A stretch of DNA of 64,000 nucleotides from positions 62,001 through 126,000 of the forward strand of contig NZ_JANUGP010000003.1 of the NCBI RefSeq assembly GCF_024753135.1. The letters run 5' to 3'. This DNA comes from Streptomyces pyxinicus. GTDB lineage: Bacteria > Actinomycetota > Actinomycetes > Streptomycetales > Streptomycetaceae. The first letter of the stretch is position 1. Every line of letters begins with the position of its first letter. Both the position numbers and the translations under genes were made by a program. A model generated the notes under the pieces. That model was not told the origin of the DNA and did not search any database. It saw only the letters and a program-made list of their open reading frames with translations. Below, piece after piece: positions 51,478 through 60,225 of the stretch.

Positions 51478-52941
51478 TCAGTCGCGGTGGGCCGGGGTGC
51501 CGAGGTGGCGCTGGGCGGGATCGTAGGGCGGGCGCGCGGCCGGCGACGACGGGGTCAGGCGGGCCGTGATCACCAGCGTGCCCTCCTCCACCTGGTAGTC
51601 CAGCGGCAGCCCGAGGCCGCGCATCGCGGCGACCATGCCGGTGTTGGACGCCCGGGTCACCGCGTACCCGCTCTCGCAGCCGGCCTCCACGGCCAACGCC
51701 ACCAGCCGACCGAGGAGTTCGGCACCGATCCCGCGCCGCTGCCACTCGTCCTCGACCAGCAGCGCGACCTCGGTCTCGTCACCGTCCCACAGCAGATGCC
51801 CGAGCCCGACGACGCGCCCCGAGGAGGTCTGCGCGGCCAGCGTCCGCCCGAAGCGCGGGCTGAGCAGGTGGTTGAGGTAGCGGTCCGCGTCCCGGACCGG
51901 GCCGTGGTAGCGCAGCTCCAGCGTCCGCGCCGAGCACCGCTCGTGCATCTCCCTGGCCGCCACCAGATCCCCGGTGTCGACCCGGCGCACGGTGATGTCG
52001 TCGCCCTCCGCGAGCGTCAGCACGTCGTGGCCGCGCGGGATACGCGGGCCGAGCCGGCCGTCCAGCTCCACCAGCGCCCGGGCCCGCGCGAACTCGGTCG
52101 GCGTGAAGGGGAGATACGGCCGCTCCACGGTCAGCACCCCGCCCTCCGGGGCCCGCAGCCGCATCACCGTGTCCTCCAGCACTCCCTCGACCGGCACCGG
52201 CTCGGCACCCCGGCCGCCGCCGACGGGGGAGCCGGGCAGCGAACGGATCGTGCAGCGGCCCAGCAACTGCCGCAGTGCCAGCGGCAGTTCGGCGGCGTCC
52301 AGCGCGGTACGCGCCGCGAGGCCGAGCACCCGGGTGGGGGCGTCCACCAGATCGTGAGCGTCGGCCCGCTCGATCCAGGTGTCCCGGCCCCCGGACAGCG
52401 ACACGCCCCGGGTGATCTCCGCCGCCGACAGCTCACCGGGCGCCCGCAGCAGGAACTCGTCCACCGTGCCGTCGGCCAGCGGGTGCGTCTGGAGACTCAG
52501 GATGTCCACCCGGCGCCCGGCCAGCGCGGCGCACAACGCGGCCAGCGAACCGGGCTCGTCCTTCACCGTGGTGCGCATCCGCCACAGCGCGCCGGGCCCG
52601 GGCCCGTCGTCCGTGCCGGCGCCCGGTTCCCCGGCGGTGCTCCGCTCGACGGGCCCGGCCGGCCGTATCCCCACGGCCGGCCGGGCGCCGGTATCACCGG
52701 CCGGCGGTGCGTGGCCGTGGCGCCTCGCCCACCACACATGGAAGCCCGCCGTCGCCGCCAGGACCATCGCGGAGATCATCAGCAGGGCCGGGCCGTCGGG
52801 CCCGTGACCGATCAGGTTCGCCACCGCGTCGGCCACGGCGACGGCGGTGAACAGCGCGGCCAGCTCGACGACGTCCCGCCGCCAGTGGTGCACGGGCCGC
52901 CCGTGCTTCGTCCGGGTCACATCAGACATATCTGGAGTCAT
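51478..52941 (-). CDS. Membrane-ACT-GNAT fusion protein
   Basis: 487 residues. N-terminal membrane helices (VVELAALFTAVAVADAVANLIG and ALLMISAMVLAATAGFHVWW, ~25-70) and a disordered linker lead to an ACT-type domain (MRTTVKDEPGSLAALCAALAG at ~121-141) and a C-terminal GNAT acetyltransferase (LLVEDEWQRRGIGAELLGRLVALA, the acetyl-CoA loop RRGIGAE near 410). An ACT-GNAT fusion suggests amino-acid-gated lysine acetylation. GNAT-ACT acetylases are known in actinobacteria; the membrane anchor is the less usual part. Start at ATG 52941 lacks a good ribosome site; ATG 52929 is an alternative. Confidence 0.72.
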   Translation of the reverse strand: MTPDMSDVTRTKHGRPVHHWRRDVVELAALFTAVAVADAVANLIGHGPDGPALLMISAMVLAATAGFHVWWARRHGHAPPAGDTGARPAVGIRPAGPVERSTAGEPGAGTDDGPGPGALWRMRTTVKDEPGSLAALCAALAGRRVDILSLQTHPLADGTVDEFLLRAPGELSAAEITRGVSLSGGRDTWIERADAHDLVDAPTRVLGLAARTALDAAELPLALRQLLGRCTIRSLPGSPVGGGRGAEPVPVEGVLEDTVMRLRAPEGGVLTVERPYLPFTPTEFARARALVELDGRLGPRIPRGHDVLTLAEGDDITVRRVDTGDLVAAREMHERCSARTLELRYHGPVRDADRYLNHLLSPRFGRTLAAQTSSGRVVGLGHLLWDGDETEVALLVEDEWQRRGIGAELLGRLVALAVEAGCESGYAVTRASNTGMVAAMRGLGLPLDYQVEEGTLVITARLTPSSPAARPPYDPAQRHLGTPAHRD

Positions 52942-53061
52942 GCAACCACTGTGAAGGAAGGGTGTTGCGTGATCACGAACTGATTGTGACCGATGGGTAA
53001 AGCATGCTCCGCCCCGTTTGTTGCCTTTTCCACAGCACCGGGGCGGGCCCGGACCGGCGAC

Positions 53062-55767
53062 TCAGGCGGCCACCTCCCGCGGGGTCAGCGCGGCCCGCAG
53101 CCGCCGTGCCTCGGTGACCATGCGGGAGCCGCCCTTGCGGCCGGCGGCGTCCGCGAGGTGCGGCAGCTCCCCGTGCGCCCCGCAGCGCTCGGCACAGTCC
53201 GCGGCGGCGGCCAGCAGCTCACCGACTCCTCTGACCAGCGCGGTGTTCGCCGCCGACGCGGTCGCGAGATCGGTCAGGAGGACGGGCAGGGTGTGCCGCA
53301 GCACGCTCCATGTCGTCGCGTGGGCACCGGTGCCCGCCGCCGTCCGCAACGCGTCCGCCAGCCGCTGCGCCTTCACCGCGCCGCCGCTCACCAGCCGGCC
53401 CAGGTCCGAGCCCAGCCGGGCCGCGTCCAACTGGCCCCGCGCCGCCAGCACCAGCAGCGCGTCCACCGCGGCCAGCCGGCCCTCGGCGCGGCGCGCACCG
53501 AGCCCGTACGCCACGCACAGGTGCACGGCGTCGCCCGCCTCCCCGCCGGCCTCGGCGAGCAAGGGGAGTACGGCGGTGCCCCGGTCGTGGTCCATGGCCG
53601 TGTCCGCGAGGTCGGGCAGCAGCCGGGCCGCCGTCAGTTCCCGCCGCCCGGGCAGGACGGCCGTCCAGTGCGGACGGCGCGCGTCGTCCCAGTGGTGGCA
53701 CCGCGTACGGTCACCGAAGGCGGACACCGGCAGGCCCAGCCCCCGGAACGCCTTCGGGAACCCCTCCCGCAACTCCGGGACCTCGCCCAGCTCCACGAGG
53801 ATCCGCTCGCCCTTGGTCCGGCGCCGGACCGGCTCGCCGGCACAGGCGCGGGAGCCGCCGCGCAGCCAGCGGGCGAGCCTGCCGCCGGTCGGCACGGTGT
53901 CGCCGCTCAGCAGCCGGGCCAGCCGCTCGCCCTCCCGGGTGCCGAGCGCCCGCGCCCGCACCGCCGCCTCCCGCACCGCCGCCCGGTCGTCCGTGCGCAG
54001 CCGCAGCAGGGCCTGGGCGAAGTCGGCCTCACCGACCCGCGCGTCCAGCCGCCGGTACTCGGCGAGCCGGGCCACCAGGTCCGCCGGATCCAGCAGGCCG
54101 GTGCCCCAGGTGGGCGTGGCCAGCAGCAGCGGCAGCGGCTCGGTCCGTATGCGGTACGCCACCTCGCGCAGCCGGGCGTCGAACACCCGGCTGAGCGCGC
54201 TGTGCGGGCACGGGTGCTCCTGCGGACCGCGCCGCACGGCAGCGTGCAGCGTGTCCGTGCCCACCTTGCCGTGCAGGGTCGCCAGGAGCAGGTCGATCCC
54301 CTCGCCGGCGGCGAGCGTGCCGTAGCGGGAGTTGCCGAAGGGGTCGGAGGAAGGCGCCCAGCGGGCGGCGTGCGAGCCGGTCCACCAACGGCCGGCGACG
54401 ACCGGCGCGAGCGCCTCACGCAGGGCCGCCGGGTCCCGGTGGGCATGGCGCACCAGTCCGTCCAGCGTCCGCTCGTACGCGGCCACGTCGGCACCGCCGG
54501 AGGCCAGCAGCGCGCCGGCTTCTTCGGCCACCTCCACCGCCGTCTTCGGCGCCGGCGGCAGCCGGACCGGCTCGGGAACCGGCGGCAGCACCTCCTCGTA
54601 CACCTCCGGGGGCGCCTCGGCGAGCCCGAGCAGTGCCGCCGCCCGGTGCCGCAGCGCCGGGCTCAACTGGTCGGCTGCCCAGGCGAGTTCCTCGACCGAG
54701 TCCAGCCGGGAGGCATACCGCTCGACCAGCTTCAGCGCGCGCTCCCGCACCTGGCTGTCCTCGTGCCCGAACGCCTGGGCCACCACCGGCAGCAGCTCCG
54801 CCGCCGCGCCCGGGTCACGGGCGAGCACCTTGCCGAGCAGCACCAACTGCGCCCGCACCAGCTTCTTCTCGACGCGGAACAACAGCCCCTCCGAGACCTC
54901 GGCCAGCTGCCGGGTCGTCAGCTCGCCGGCCAGGGTCAGCGCCGTGAGCACCGACTGGGCGTGGGCGGCGACGGGCGAGACCGCGTCCCGGGCCAGAGCC
55001 GCCCAGTCGGCGATCCGCGCCCGCTCCTCCCGCGGGTCCGGCTCCAGCCGGGTCAGCAGCGGCAGGAAGACCCGGTGGTCCGTGGGGCCGCCGCCGCGCA
55101 GCAGCCGGGCCACGCAGCCGTCGAGCAGGACTGAGCGGTCCAGGGTGCCCGCGCCGGCCAGCTCCGCGAGGGCGCTCTGCCACGCCCCGGGACCGTCCGC
55201 CGGCAGCCACCGGACCTCGCGCAGATCGGTGAGCGTGAACATCCCGGAGACCAGCACCGCGAGATGCGGCTCGCCGCGCAGCCGGTCGAGCAGGCCGGAC
55301 CGGTCCCCGCCCTCGCTGACGTGCTGGATCCAGCCGATGACATAGGCGTCGGTGAGCGGCACCTCGCACTCCGCGCGGCGCACCAGTTCGGCCATGAGCG
55401 GGTACGGCACCTCCGCGGCCACCGGCCGAGCCGCGAGCCGGTGCGCGAGGTCGGCGAGCCAGTCGGCGTCCCGGTGCTCCAGTACCCGAAGGACGGACGC
55501 GGTAGGTGCCCGGCCCCAGCGCATGTCCGCCGCCGCGAGCCAGCCCGCCACCGCCGCCGCCCCCGAGTGACAGGCGGCCCCGGCCAGATACAGCGCCGGC
55601 TGGATCCGCGCGGACTCGTAGTCCCCACTTCGCGTGGTCCGCAGCTCCTTGCGGAGCTCCTTCAACTCCGGTACGTACGAGCGCCGTTCGCTGTCCGAGA
55701 GGGCGGTCAGCAGCAGGAGCGTGTACGTCGTGCGGCCCGCTCGCACCGCCTCCATCAGCTCACTCAT
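53062..55767 (-). CDS. DUF6493-type helical-repeat protein
   Basis: 901 residues, rich in Ala/Leu/Arg helices like HEAT repeats (ALALAGELTTRQLAEVSEGLL-type), with a variable-composition middle (EVLPPVPEPVRLPPAP). It overlaps the end of the SWIM gene by 8 bases and always appears, as far as I know, next to SWIM zinc-finger proteins in streptomycetes. No enzyme motif is visible. A scaffold or adaptor role with the SWIM protein is an inference. Confidence 0.65.
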   Translation of the reverse strand: MSELMEAVRAGRTTYTLLLLTALSDSERRSYVPELKELRKELRTTRSGDYESARIQPALYLAGAACHSGAAAVAGWLAAADMRWGRAPTASVLRVLEHRDADWLADLAHRLAARPVAAEVPYPLMAELVRRAECEVPLTDAYVIGWIQHVSEGGDRSGLLDRLRGEPHLAVLVSGMFTLTDLREVRWLPADGPGAWQSALAELAGAGTLDRSVLLDGCVARLLRGGGPTDHRVFLPLLTRLEPDPREERARIADWAALARDAVSPVAAHAQSVLTALTLAGELTTRQLAEVSEGLLFRVEKKLVRAQLVLLGKVLARDPGAAAELLPVVAQAFGHEDSQVRERALKLVERYASRLDSVEELAWAADQLSPALRHRAAALLGLAEAPPEVYEEVLPPVPEPVRLPPAPKTAVEVAEEAGALLASGGADVAAYERTLDGLVRHAHRDPAALREALAPVVAGRWWTGSHAARWAPSSDPFGNSRYGTLAAGEGIDLLLATLHGKVGTDTLHAAVRRGPQEHPCPHSALSRVFDARLREVAYRIRTEPLPLLLATPTWGTGLLDPADLVARLAEYRRLDARVGEADFAQALLRLRTDDRAAVREAAVRARALGTREGERLARLLSGDTVPTGGRLARWLRGGSRACAGEPVRRRTKGERILVELGEVPELREGFPKAFRGLGLPVSAFGDRTRCHHWDDARRPHWTAVLPGRRELTAARLLPDLADTAMDHDRGTAVLPLLAEAGGEAGDAVHLCVAYGLGARRAEGRLAAVDALLVLAARGQLDAARLGSDLGRLVSGGAVKAQRLADALRTAAGTGAHATTWSVLRHTLPVLLTDLATASAANTALVRGVGELLAAAADCAERCGAHGELPHLADAAGRKGGSRMVTEARRLRAALTPREVAA

Positions 55768-57172
55768 CGCACACCCCTGCGGCCACCGAGGTGCCCGCCG
55801 CCTCCACGACGGCTCCGCGGCGCACCAGCCGCACCGCCAGCGCGTGCTTGCACGGCCCGCGCCCGCCCCGGTACCGCGCCCACCACAGGCAACTGCAACT
55901 GAGCGTCCCCGCCTCGTCCCGCACCCGGTGCGCATGCCCGTCCTCCGCCGTCACCGTGGCCAGGGCGCCGTCCAGTGCCACCGCGCCGGCCGCCACCAGG
56001 GCCCGGGCGGAGCGCAGCCGCGGGTTGTGCCGCTCGGCGCGCCCGGCGTCGTAGGGCAGCTCGCGGTGGAAGTAGGCCGCCTCCGCCGTGTCGTAGCCGA
56101 CCTGGCCCGAGGTGCCGAGCCGGACCAGGGCGGCGCGGACCCGCTCCGGGGTCAGGCCGGAGGCGGCGGCGAGGTCCGCGACGTCCACGCGGGGCTCCCA
56201 GGCCAGCAGCACCGAGACCAGCTCGGCGTCCGCCGCGGTCTCCTCGGCGGCCAGCGCCTCCAGCACGCCGCCCTCCCCGGAGAAGCCGCGCGAGGCGTCC
56301 GGTGACAGCGTCAAGGTGAGCCGCATGCCGGGCAGGACGACCTCCCAGGCCGCGGCGGCCGGGGCGGCACCGGTGGCCGCCGGGCCGTACACCCGTAGGG
56401 CCGTCGCGTACCGCAGCACCCGCTGGAGCGCGGCCAGCCGCTCCGGGCCCGGCAGGCAGACCGCGCCCGGCACCGCCCGGGTCGTCGGCCGCAGGCCGCG
56501 GCCCACCGGCACCACCCAGCGCGGGCCGGCCGGGGCCCGCCGCGCCGCGTCCGCCCGGGGCAGTCCGCGCAGGAACCGCACCGCCTCGTCGGCCGGCAGC
56601 GCCGCCCGCAGGTCGAAGCCGGCCGCGACCACCTGGGCCTCGGCGAAGCCCCGCAGCCAGCGGTCGGGCAGCGGGACCTTCTTCTCCACCACGGGACCGT
56701 CCAGTGTGGTGACCGCCAGCTCCTCCGGGCCGACCCGCAGATGCAGCGGATCGTCGCCGCCGAGCCGGGACAGCGCCTCCCGCAGCGGGTTGTTGACGTC
56801 GACGTTCGTCGTGCCGTGCCCCACCTCGCCGCCGTCGAGGCCCTGCGTCAGCACGTCAAGGCGCGCGTACACCCCGCCGCAGCCGGAGAAGGACTCGAAG
56901 CGCAGCCGGTCGCCGTTGCCCGTCACCACCGGGTCGAGCGAGGCGCGCAGCCGCGGCTGGTAGTAGCGTGCCGCGGCCACGTCGGCCACCGCGAGCAGCC
57001 CGGCGGCGGCCGTCCGGGGCGAGGTCAGGAAGCCCGCGAAGAAACGCGGATGGTCCTGGACCCCGGTGGGTGTCGCCCCTCGGGAGGTTTCCAGCCCGAG
57101 CCGGCGCCCGTCCGCGGCGGACTCCAGCGTGGAGGACCGGCGATAGGCCACGGCCTGCAGTGATCGCGTCAT
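55760..57172 (-). CDS. SWIM zinc-finger protein
   Basis: 470 residues. The C-terminal SWIM finger has CSCLWWARYRGGRGPCKH (CxCx(n)CxH, ~430-447), a DNA/protein-binding module. The N-terminal ~200 residues form a beta-rich region (FLTSPRTAAAGLLAVADVAA), and the middle carries a winged-helix-like stretch (DLAAASGLTPERVRAALVRLGTSG, ~345-370). Probably pairs with the overlapping DUF6493 gene. Function unknown. Confidence 0.8.
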   Translation of the reverse strand: MTRSLQAVAYRRSSTLESAADGRRLGLETSRGATPTGVQDHPRFFAGFLTSPRTAAAGLLAVADVAAARYYQPRLRASLDPVVTGNGDRLRFESFSGCGGVYARLDVLTQGLDGGEVGHGTTNVDVNNPLREALSRLGGDDPLHLRVGPEELAVTTLDGPVVEKKVPLPDRWLRGFAEAQVVAAGFDLRAALPADEAVRFLRGLPRADAARRAPAGPRWVVPVGRGLRPTTRAVPGAVCLPGPERLAALQRVLRYATALRVYGPAATGAAPAAAAWEVVLPGMRLTLTLSPDASRGFSGEGGVLEALAAEETAADAELVSVLLAWEPRVDVADLAAASGLTPERVRAALVRLGTSGQVGYDTAEAAYFHRELPYDAGRAERHNPRLRSARALVAAGAVALDGALATVTAEDGHAHRVRDEAGTLSCSCLWWARYRGGRGPCKHALAVRLVRRGAVVEAAGTSVAAGVCDE

Positions 57173-57321
57173 GGAAAAACCGTAGAGGCGACCACTGACA
57201 ATGACCTTGACCTGCGGAAACACCCCGTCCGGCAGGGGAGTTGCCGTGCCGCGCGCCGGGGGATGACGCCGGCGCGCGACACGCTGCGCAGCGTACGGGA
57301 CCGGCCGGCCCCGCCCGGTGA

Positions 57322-58908
57322 TTACTGGCCGACGCGCCCCGGCTGGAGCGTCCGCGAGAAGAGCACGGTGCCGTCCTGCTCGCGCAGCCGGACCGTCAGT
57401 TCGCCGCTGCCGCCGTCGATGTCGACCTCGCCGAAGAACTGGTAGCCGCCCGCCGGCGACACGTTCGACGCGGTCGGTGCCTTCACGAACACCCGCTCCG
57501 GACCGAACGTGCCGTCCAGTTCGCTGGCCGGGAAGGCACCGGCGTTCAGCGGCCCGGACACGAACTCCCAGAACGGCTCGAAGTCGGTGAACACCGCCCG
57601 CGAGGGCTGGTAGTGCTGGGCGGAAGTGTGGTGGACGTCCGCCGTCAGCCACACCGTGCCGGTGATCCGCCGGTGCTTGACGAACCGCAGCAGTTCGGCG
57701 ATCTGCAGCTCACGGCCGAGCGGCGCGCCCGGGTCGCCCTGCGCCACCGCCTCGAAGTTCGGCCGGTTCTCGGTGGTGTCGGGCACGACCAGACCGAGCG
57801 GCATGTCGGCGGCGAGCACCTTCCACACCGCACGGGAACGGGCCAGCTCCCGCTTCAGCCACTCCAGTTGCTCCCGCCCCATGATCCCCTGCGGGTCGGT
57901 GGTCTGGTCGTCCGGGGAGTTGGCGTTGCGGTACGTCCGCATGTCCAGCACGAACACGTCCAGCAGCGGGCCCTGCCGCAGCACCCGGTTGACCCGGCCC
58001 TCCCGGGCGCCGGGACGCAGCGTCGAGACCGGGAAGTACTCGCCGAAGGCCCGCCGGGCGCGCGCGGCGAGGACGTCGACGCTCTTCTCGGTGTACCGGG
58101 TGTCCGTGGTGGCGATCACCTCGCCCGGGTACCAGTTGTTGCGGACCTCGTGGTCGTCCCACTGGATGATCGAGGGCACTTGGGCGTTGAACCGGCGCAG
58201 GTTCGCGTCCAGCAGGTTGTAGCGGAAGTTGCCCCGGAACTCCGCGAGGGTCTCGGCGACCTTCGACTTCTCCTCGGTGGTGACGTTCCGCCAGGTGCCG
58301 CCGTCGGGCAGGGCCTGGGTGGCGGTGAGGGGGCCGTCGGCGTAGATGTTGTCGCCGCTGCACAGGAAGAAGTCCGGGTCGAGCCGTGCCATCGCGTCGT
58401 AGATGCGATAGCCGCCCAGTTCGGGGTTGATCCCCCAGCCCTGCCCGGCCAGGTCGCCCGACCACAGGAACCGGACACCCTCGCGGCGGCGCCGGGAGAC
58501 GGTGCGGAAGGTGCCGGTCACCGGTTCGCCGGTGCGGCGCGGGTCGTCCGGGTCGGCCAGCAGCACCCGGTAGTGGATCTGCTCGCCCGAGGGCAGGCCG
58601 TGCAGCCGGGTGGTGCCGGTGAAGTCCGTGCCGGCGCCCAGCAGCGGGCCGTGCCGGCGGAGCGGATGGCGGAACGACTCGGTGGCCGCCGTCTCCACGA
58701 TCATCCGGGCCGGCCGGTCCGACCGCACCCAGACCAGACCGGAGTCGGCGGTGACATCGCCCGTCTGCACACCCCAGTCCGCCCGGGGGCGCCCGGACCG
58801 GGCGAAGGCCGGGGCCGCGCCGAGGCCCACGGGCAGGGTCAGGGCCGCCGACGCGGCCAGCGAGCCGCGCAGGACACTGCGGCGGCCGGGGGACGGACGG
58901 TGTGACAT
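57322..58908 (-). CDS. phoD: Alkaline phosphatase D (PhoD), Tat-exported
   Basis: 528 residues. Twin-arginine signal GRRSVLRGSLAASAALTLPV with an Ala-x-Ala cut near 33. Then a PhoD N-terminal domain and the metallophosphatase core: LCSGDNIYADG, IIQWDDHEVRNNW, WKVLAADMPLG and TVWLTADVHH. Binds Fe/Ca and hydrolyses phosphodiesters/monoesters outside the cell, usually under Pho control; I did not find a clear PHO box. Start ATG 58908 with GGAGG upstream. Confidence 0.9.
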   Translation of the reverse strand: MSHRPSPGRRSVLRGSLAASAALTLPVGLGAAPAFARSGRPRADWGVQTGDVTADSGLVWVRSDRPARMIVETAATESFRHPLRRHGPLLGAGTDFTGTTRLHGLPSGEQIHYRVLLADPDDPRRTGEPVTGTFRTVSRRRREGVRFLWSGDLAGQGWGINPELGGYRIYDAMARLDPDFFLCSGDNIYADGPLTATQALPDGGTWRNVTTEEKSKVAETLAEFRGNFRYNLLDANLRRFNAQVPSIIQWDDHEVRNNWYPGEVIATTDTRYTEKSVDVLAARARRAFGEYFPVSTLRPGAREGRVNRVLRQGPLLDVFVLDMRTYRNANSPDDQTTDPQGIMGREQLEWLKRELARSRAVWKVLAADMPLGLVVPDTTENRPNFEAVAQGDPGAPLGRELQIAELLRFVKHRRITGTVWLTADVHHTSAQHYQPSRAVFTDFEPFWEFVSGPLNAGAFPASELDGTFGPERVFVKAPTASNVSPAGGYQFFGEVDIDGGSGELTVRLREQDGTVLFSRTLQPGRVGQ

Positions 58909-59064
58909 GGCTGCGCCTCCAGGCACGGGATCAGGCCGGTGTGCGCAGCCACACCTACTGACCCGCCACGGCGCGCACGCGAACCGGAGGTGAACAACGA
59001 GACCCGCGCGCGCGGGAGTCGGGGCGGCCGGCACCCGTACGGGCCGGAAGGCGCCGACGACCGG

Positions 59065-59895
59065 TCAGCGGCTGCCGTCCAGGATGACCCGGGCGACCAG
59101 CGCCGGGTCGTCGTTCATGGGGCAGTGGCCGCAGCCGGGCAGCCGTACCAGGCGCGCGTGCGGGATGAGCCGCTTGGCGCGGACGCCCTGACGCCGCACC
59201 AGGATGCGGTCCTGGGTGCCCCAGGCCACCGTCACCGGCAGGCCCGGCAGGCCGTCGGTGAACCGTACGGTGGCGCCCGCGCGCAGGGTGGCCTCGAAGC
59301 CGACGGCACTCGCGAGCGCGCGCGTCTCGGCGACCACGGCCTCCGGCGCACGGCGCCCAGGACGGCTGTAGATCGTGCTGGTCAGCGCGGTGCGTCCGGC
59401 CGCCGTACGGCTCAGCCGCTCCACCAGCGGCACCGGCATCCGCTGGGCGATGCCCCGCATGGCGAGCAGCAGCGTGAAGGCGTACCGGCGCTCGGCCTCC
59501 GTCCAGAACCCGGCGGGGGACAGGGCGGTGACGGTCCGTACGAGTTTCTCCCGGCCCAGCTCCAGGGCGAGCAGGCCGCCCAACGAGTTGCCGGCGATGT
59601 GCGGGCGGTCCAGTTCCAGGGCCTCGAACAGCGCGCCCAGCACCGAGTTGGTCGTCGGCAGGTCGTAGGCGAGGTCGTCCGGCAGGGCGGGGGAGGCGCC
59701 GAAGCCGGGAAGGTCGACGGTGATCACCTCGCGCTCGGTGGCCAGGATGTCCACGACCGGGTCCCAGGCCTGCCGGTGGTGTCCGATGCCGTGCAGCAGG
59801 ACCAGCGGATCGCCCCGTCCCACGCGCGCGTAGGACACGGTCACGTCCTTCGGGCCGTGCGCGGTGGGGACTGCGAAGGAGGCGGTGGCGGACAT
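59065..59895 (-). CDS. Alpha/beta hydrolase
   Basis: 276 residues with oxyanion region LVLLHGIGHHRQAWDP, acid DLPGFGAS, nucleophile in IAGNSLGGLLALELG and catalytic His in LPGCGHCPMND. Resembles esterase, lipase or C-C hydrolases of the MhpC/BphD style; substrate unknown. ATG 59895 follows GAGGAG. Two imperfect sites (59907-59936 and 59981-59996) lie in its promoter side. Confidence 0.82.
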   Translation of the reverse strand: MSATASFAVPTAHGPKDVTVSYARVGRGDPLVLLHGIGHHRQAWDPVVDILATEREVITVDLPGFGASPALPDDLAYDLPTTNSVLGALFEALELDRPHIAGNSLGGLLALELGREKLVRTVTALSPAGFWTEAERRYAFTLLLAMRGIAQRMPVPLVERLSRTAAGRTALTSTIYSRPGRRAPEAVVAETRALASAVGFEATLRAGATVRFTDGLPGLPVTVAWGTQDRILVRRQGVRAKRLIPHARLVRLPGCGHCPMNDDPALVARVILDGSR

Positions 59896-59906
59896 GACTG
59901 CTCCTC

Positions 59907-59936
59907 GTCTGGCTGCTGACGGTCTGGCTGCTGACG
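59907..59936. repeat. Perfect tandem duplication of a 15-bp unit
   Basis: GTCTGGCTGCTGACG occurs twice back to back, immediately upstream of the hydrolase ribosome site. Confidence 0.8.
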
Positions 59937-59980
59937 GTCCGGGCTGCCGGCGGACGGCGTGAGACAGCTTGTCAGCAATT

Positions 59981-59996
59981 GCTACCGACGGGTAGC
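59981..59996. promoter_or_regulatory. Inverted repeat upstream of the hydrolase, candidate operator
   Basis: GCTACC and GGTAGC form perfect 6-bp arms around GACG. The shape fits a TetR-type operator. No TetR gene is adjacent, so the regulator is unknown. The surrounding 59896-60225 gap (330 bp) holds no gene, only this, the 15-bp repeat and the GntR promoter. Confidence 0.4.
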
Positions 59997-60115
59997 CCCT
60001 TGGGGCCGGGCTCTGCGACGGGAGCTTTGCCGCGATGTCACACACGACCGCGCGTACGAACGCCTCGTGAACGCTCCGCGCCGGGTCGCCTGTGCGGGGA
60101 CCGAGGGGCCGACGA

Positions 60116-60129
60116 TTGGTCTTGACCAA
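60116..60129. promoter_or_regulatory. DasR-like palindrome overlapping the GntR -35 box
   Basis: TTGGTCTTGACCAA is a perfect inverted repeat (6-2-6). It differs from the core TGGTCTAGACCA of DasR-responsive elements at one position. Its right half contains the -35 hexamer of the GntR gene, so binding would block that promoter. Autoregulation by the encoded GntR protein is equally possible. Confidence 0.55.
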
Positions 60130-60150
60130 GGGTGGCGGCGGCCCTATCGT
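60122..60150 (+). promoter_or_regulatory. Promoter of the GntR-family regulator gene
   Basis: TTGACC (60122-60127), 17-bp spacer, TATCGT (60145-60150). The transcript would have an unusually A-rich leader (60160-60200) of about 70 nt before GTG 60226. Confidence 0.6.
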
Positions 60151-60225
60151 CACAGATAAGTGCAACAACCTTTAATAAACAAGGGCGCTAAAAACTGCCG
60201 GACCACGGCTCTTGCGGAGGACAGG

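Noticed and set aside
50950..52983. Plus-strand open frame of 677 codons across the intergenic gap and the GNAT gene
   Set aside because: Arg/Gly/Pro-rich, no motif, antisense to a well-supported gene.
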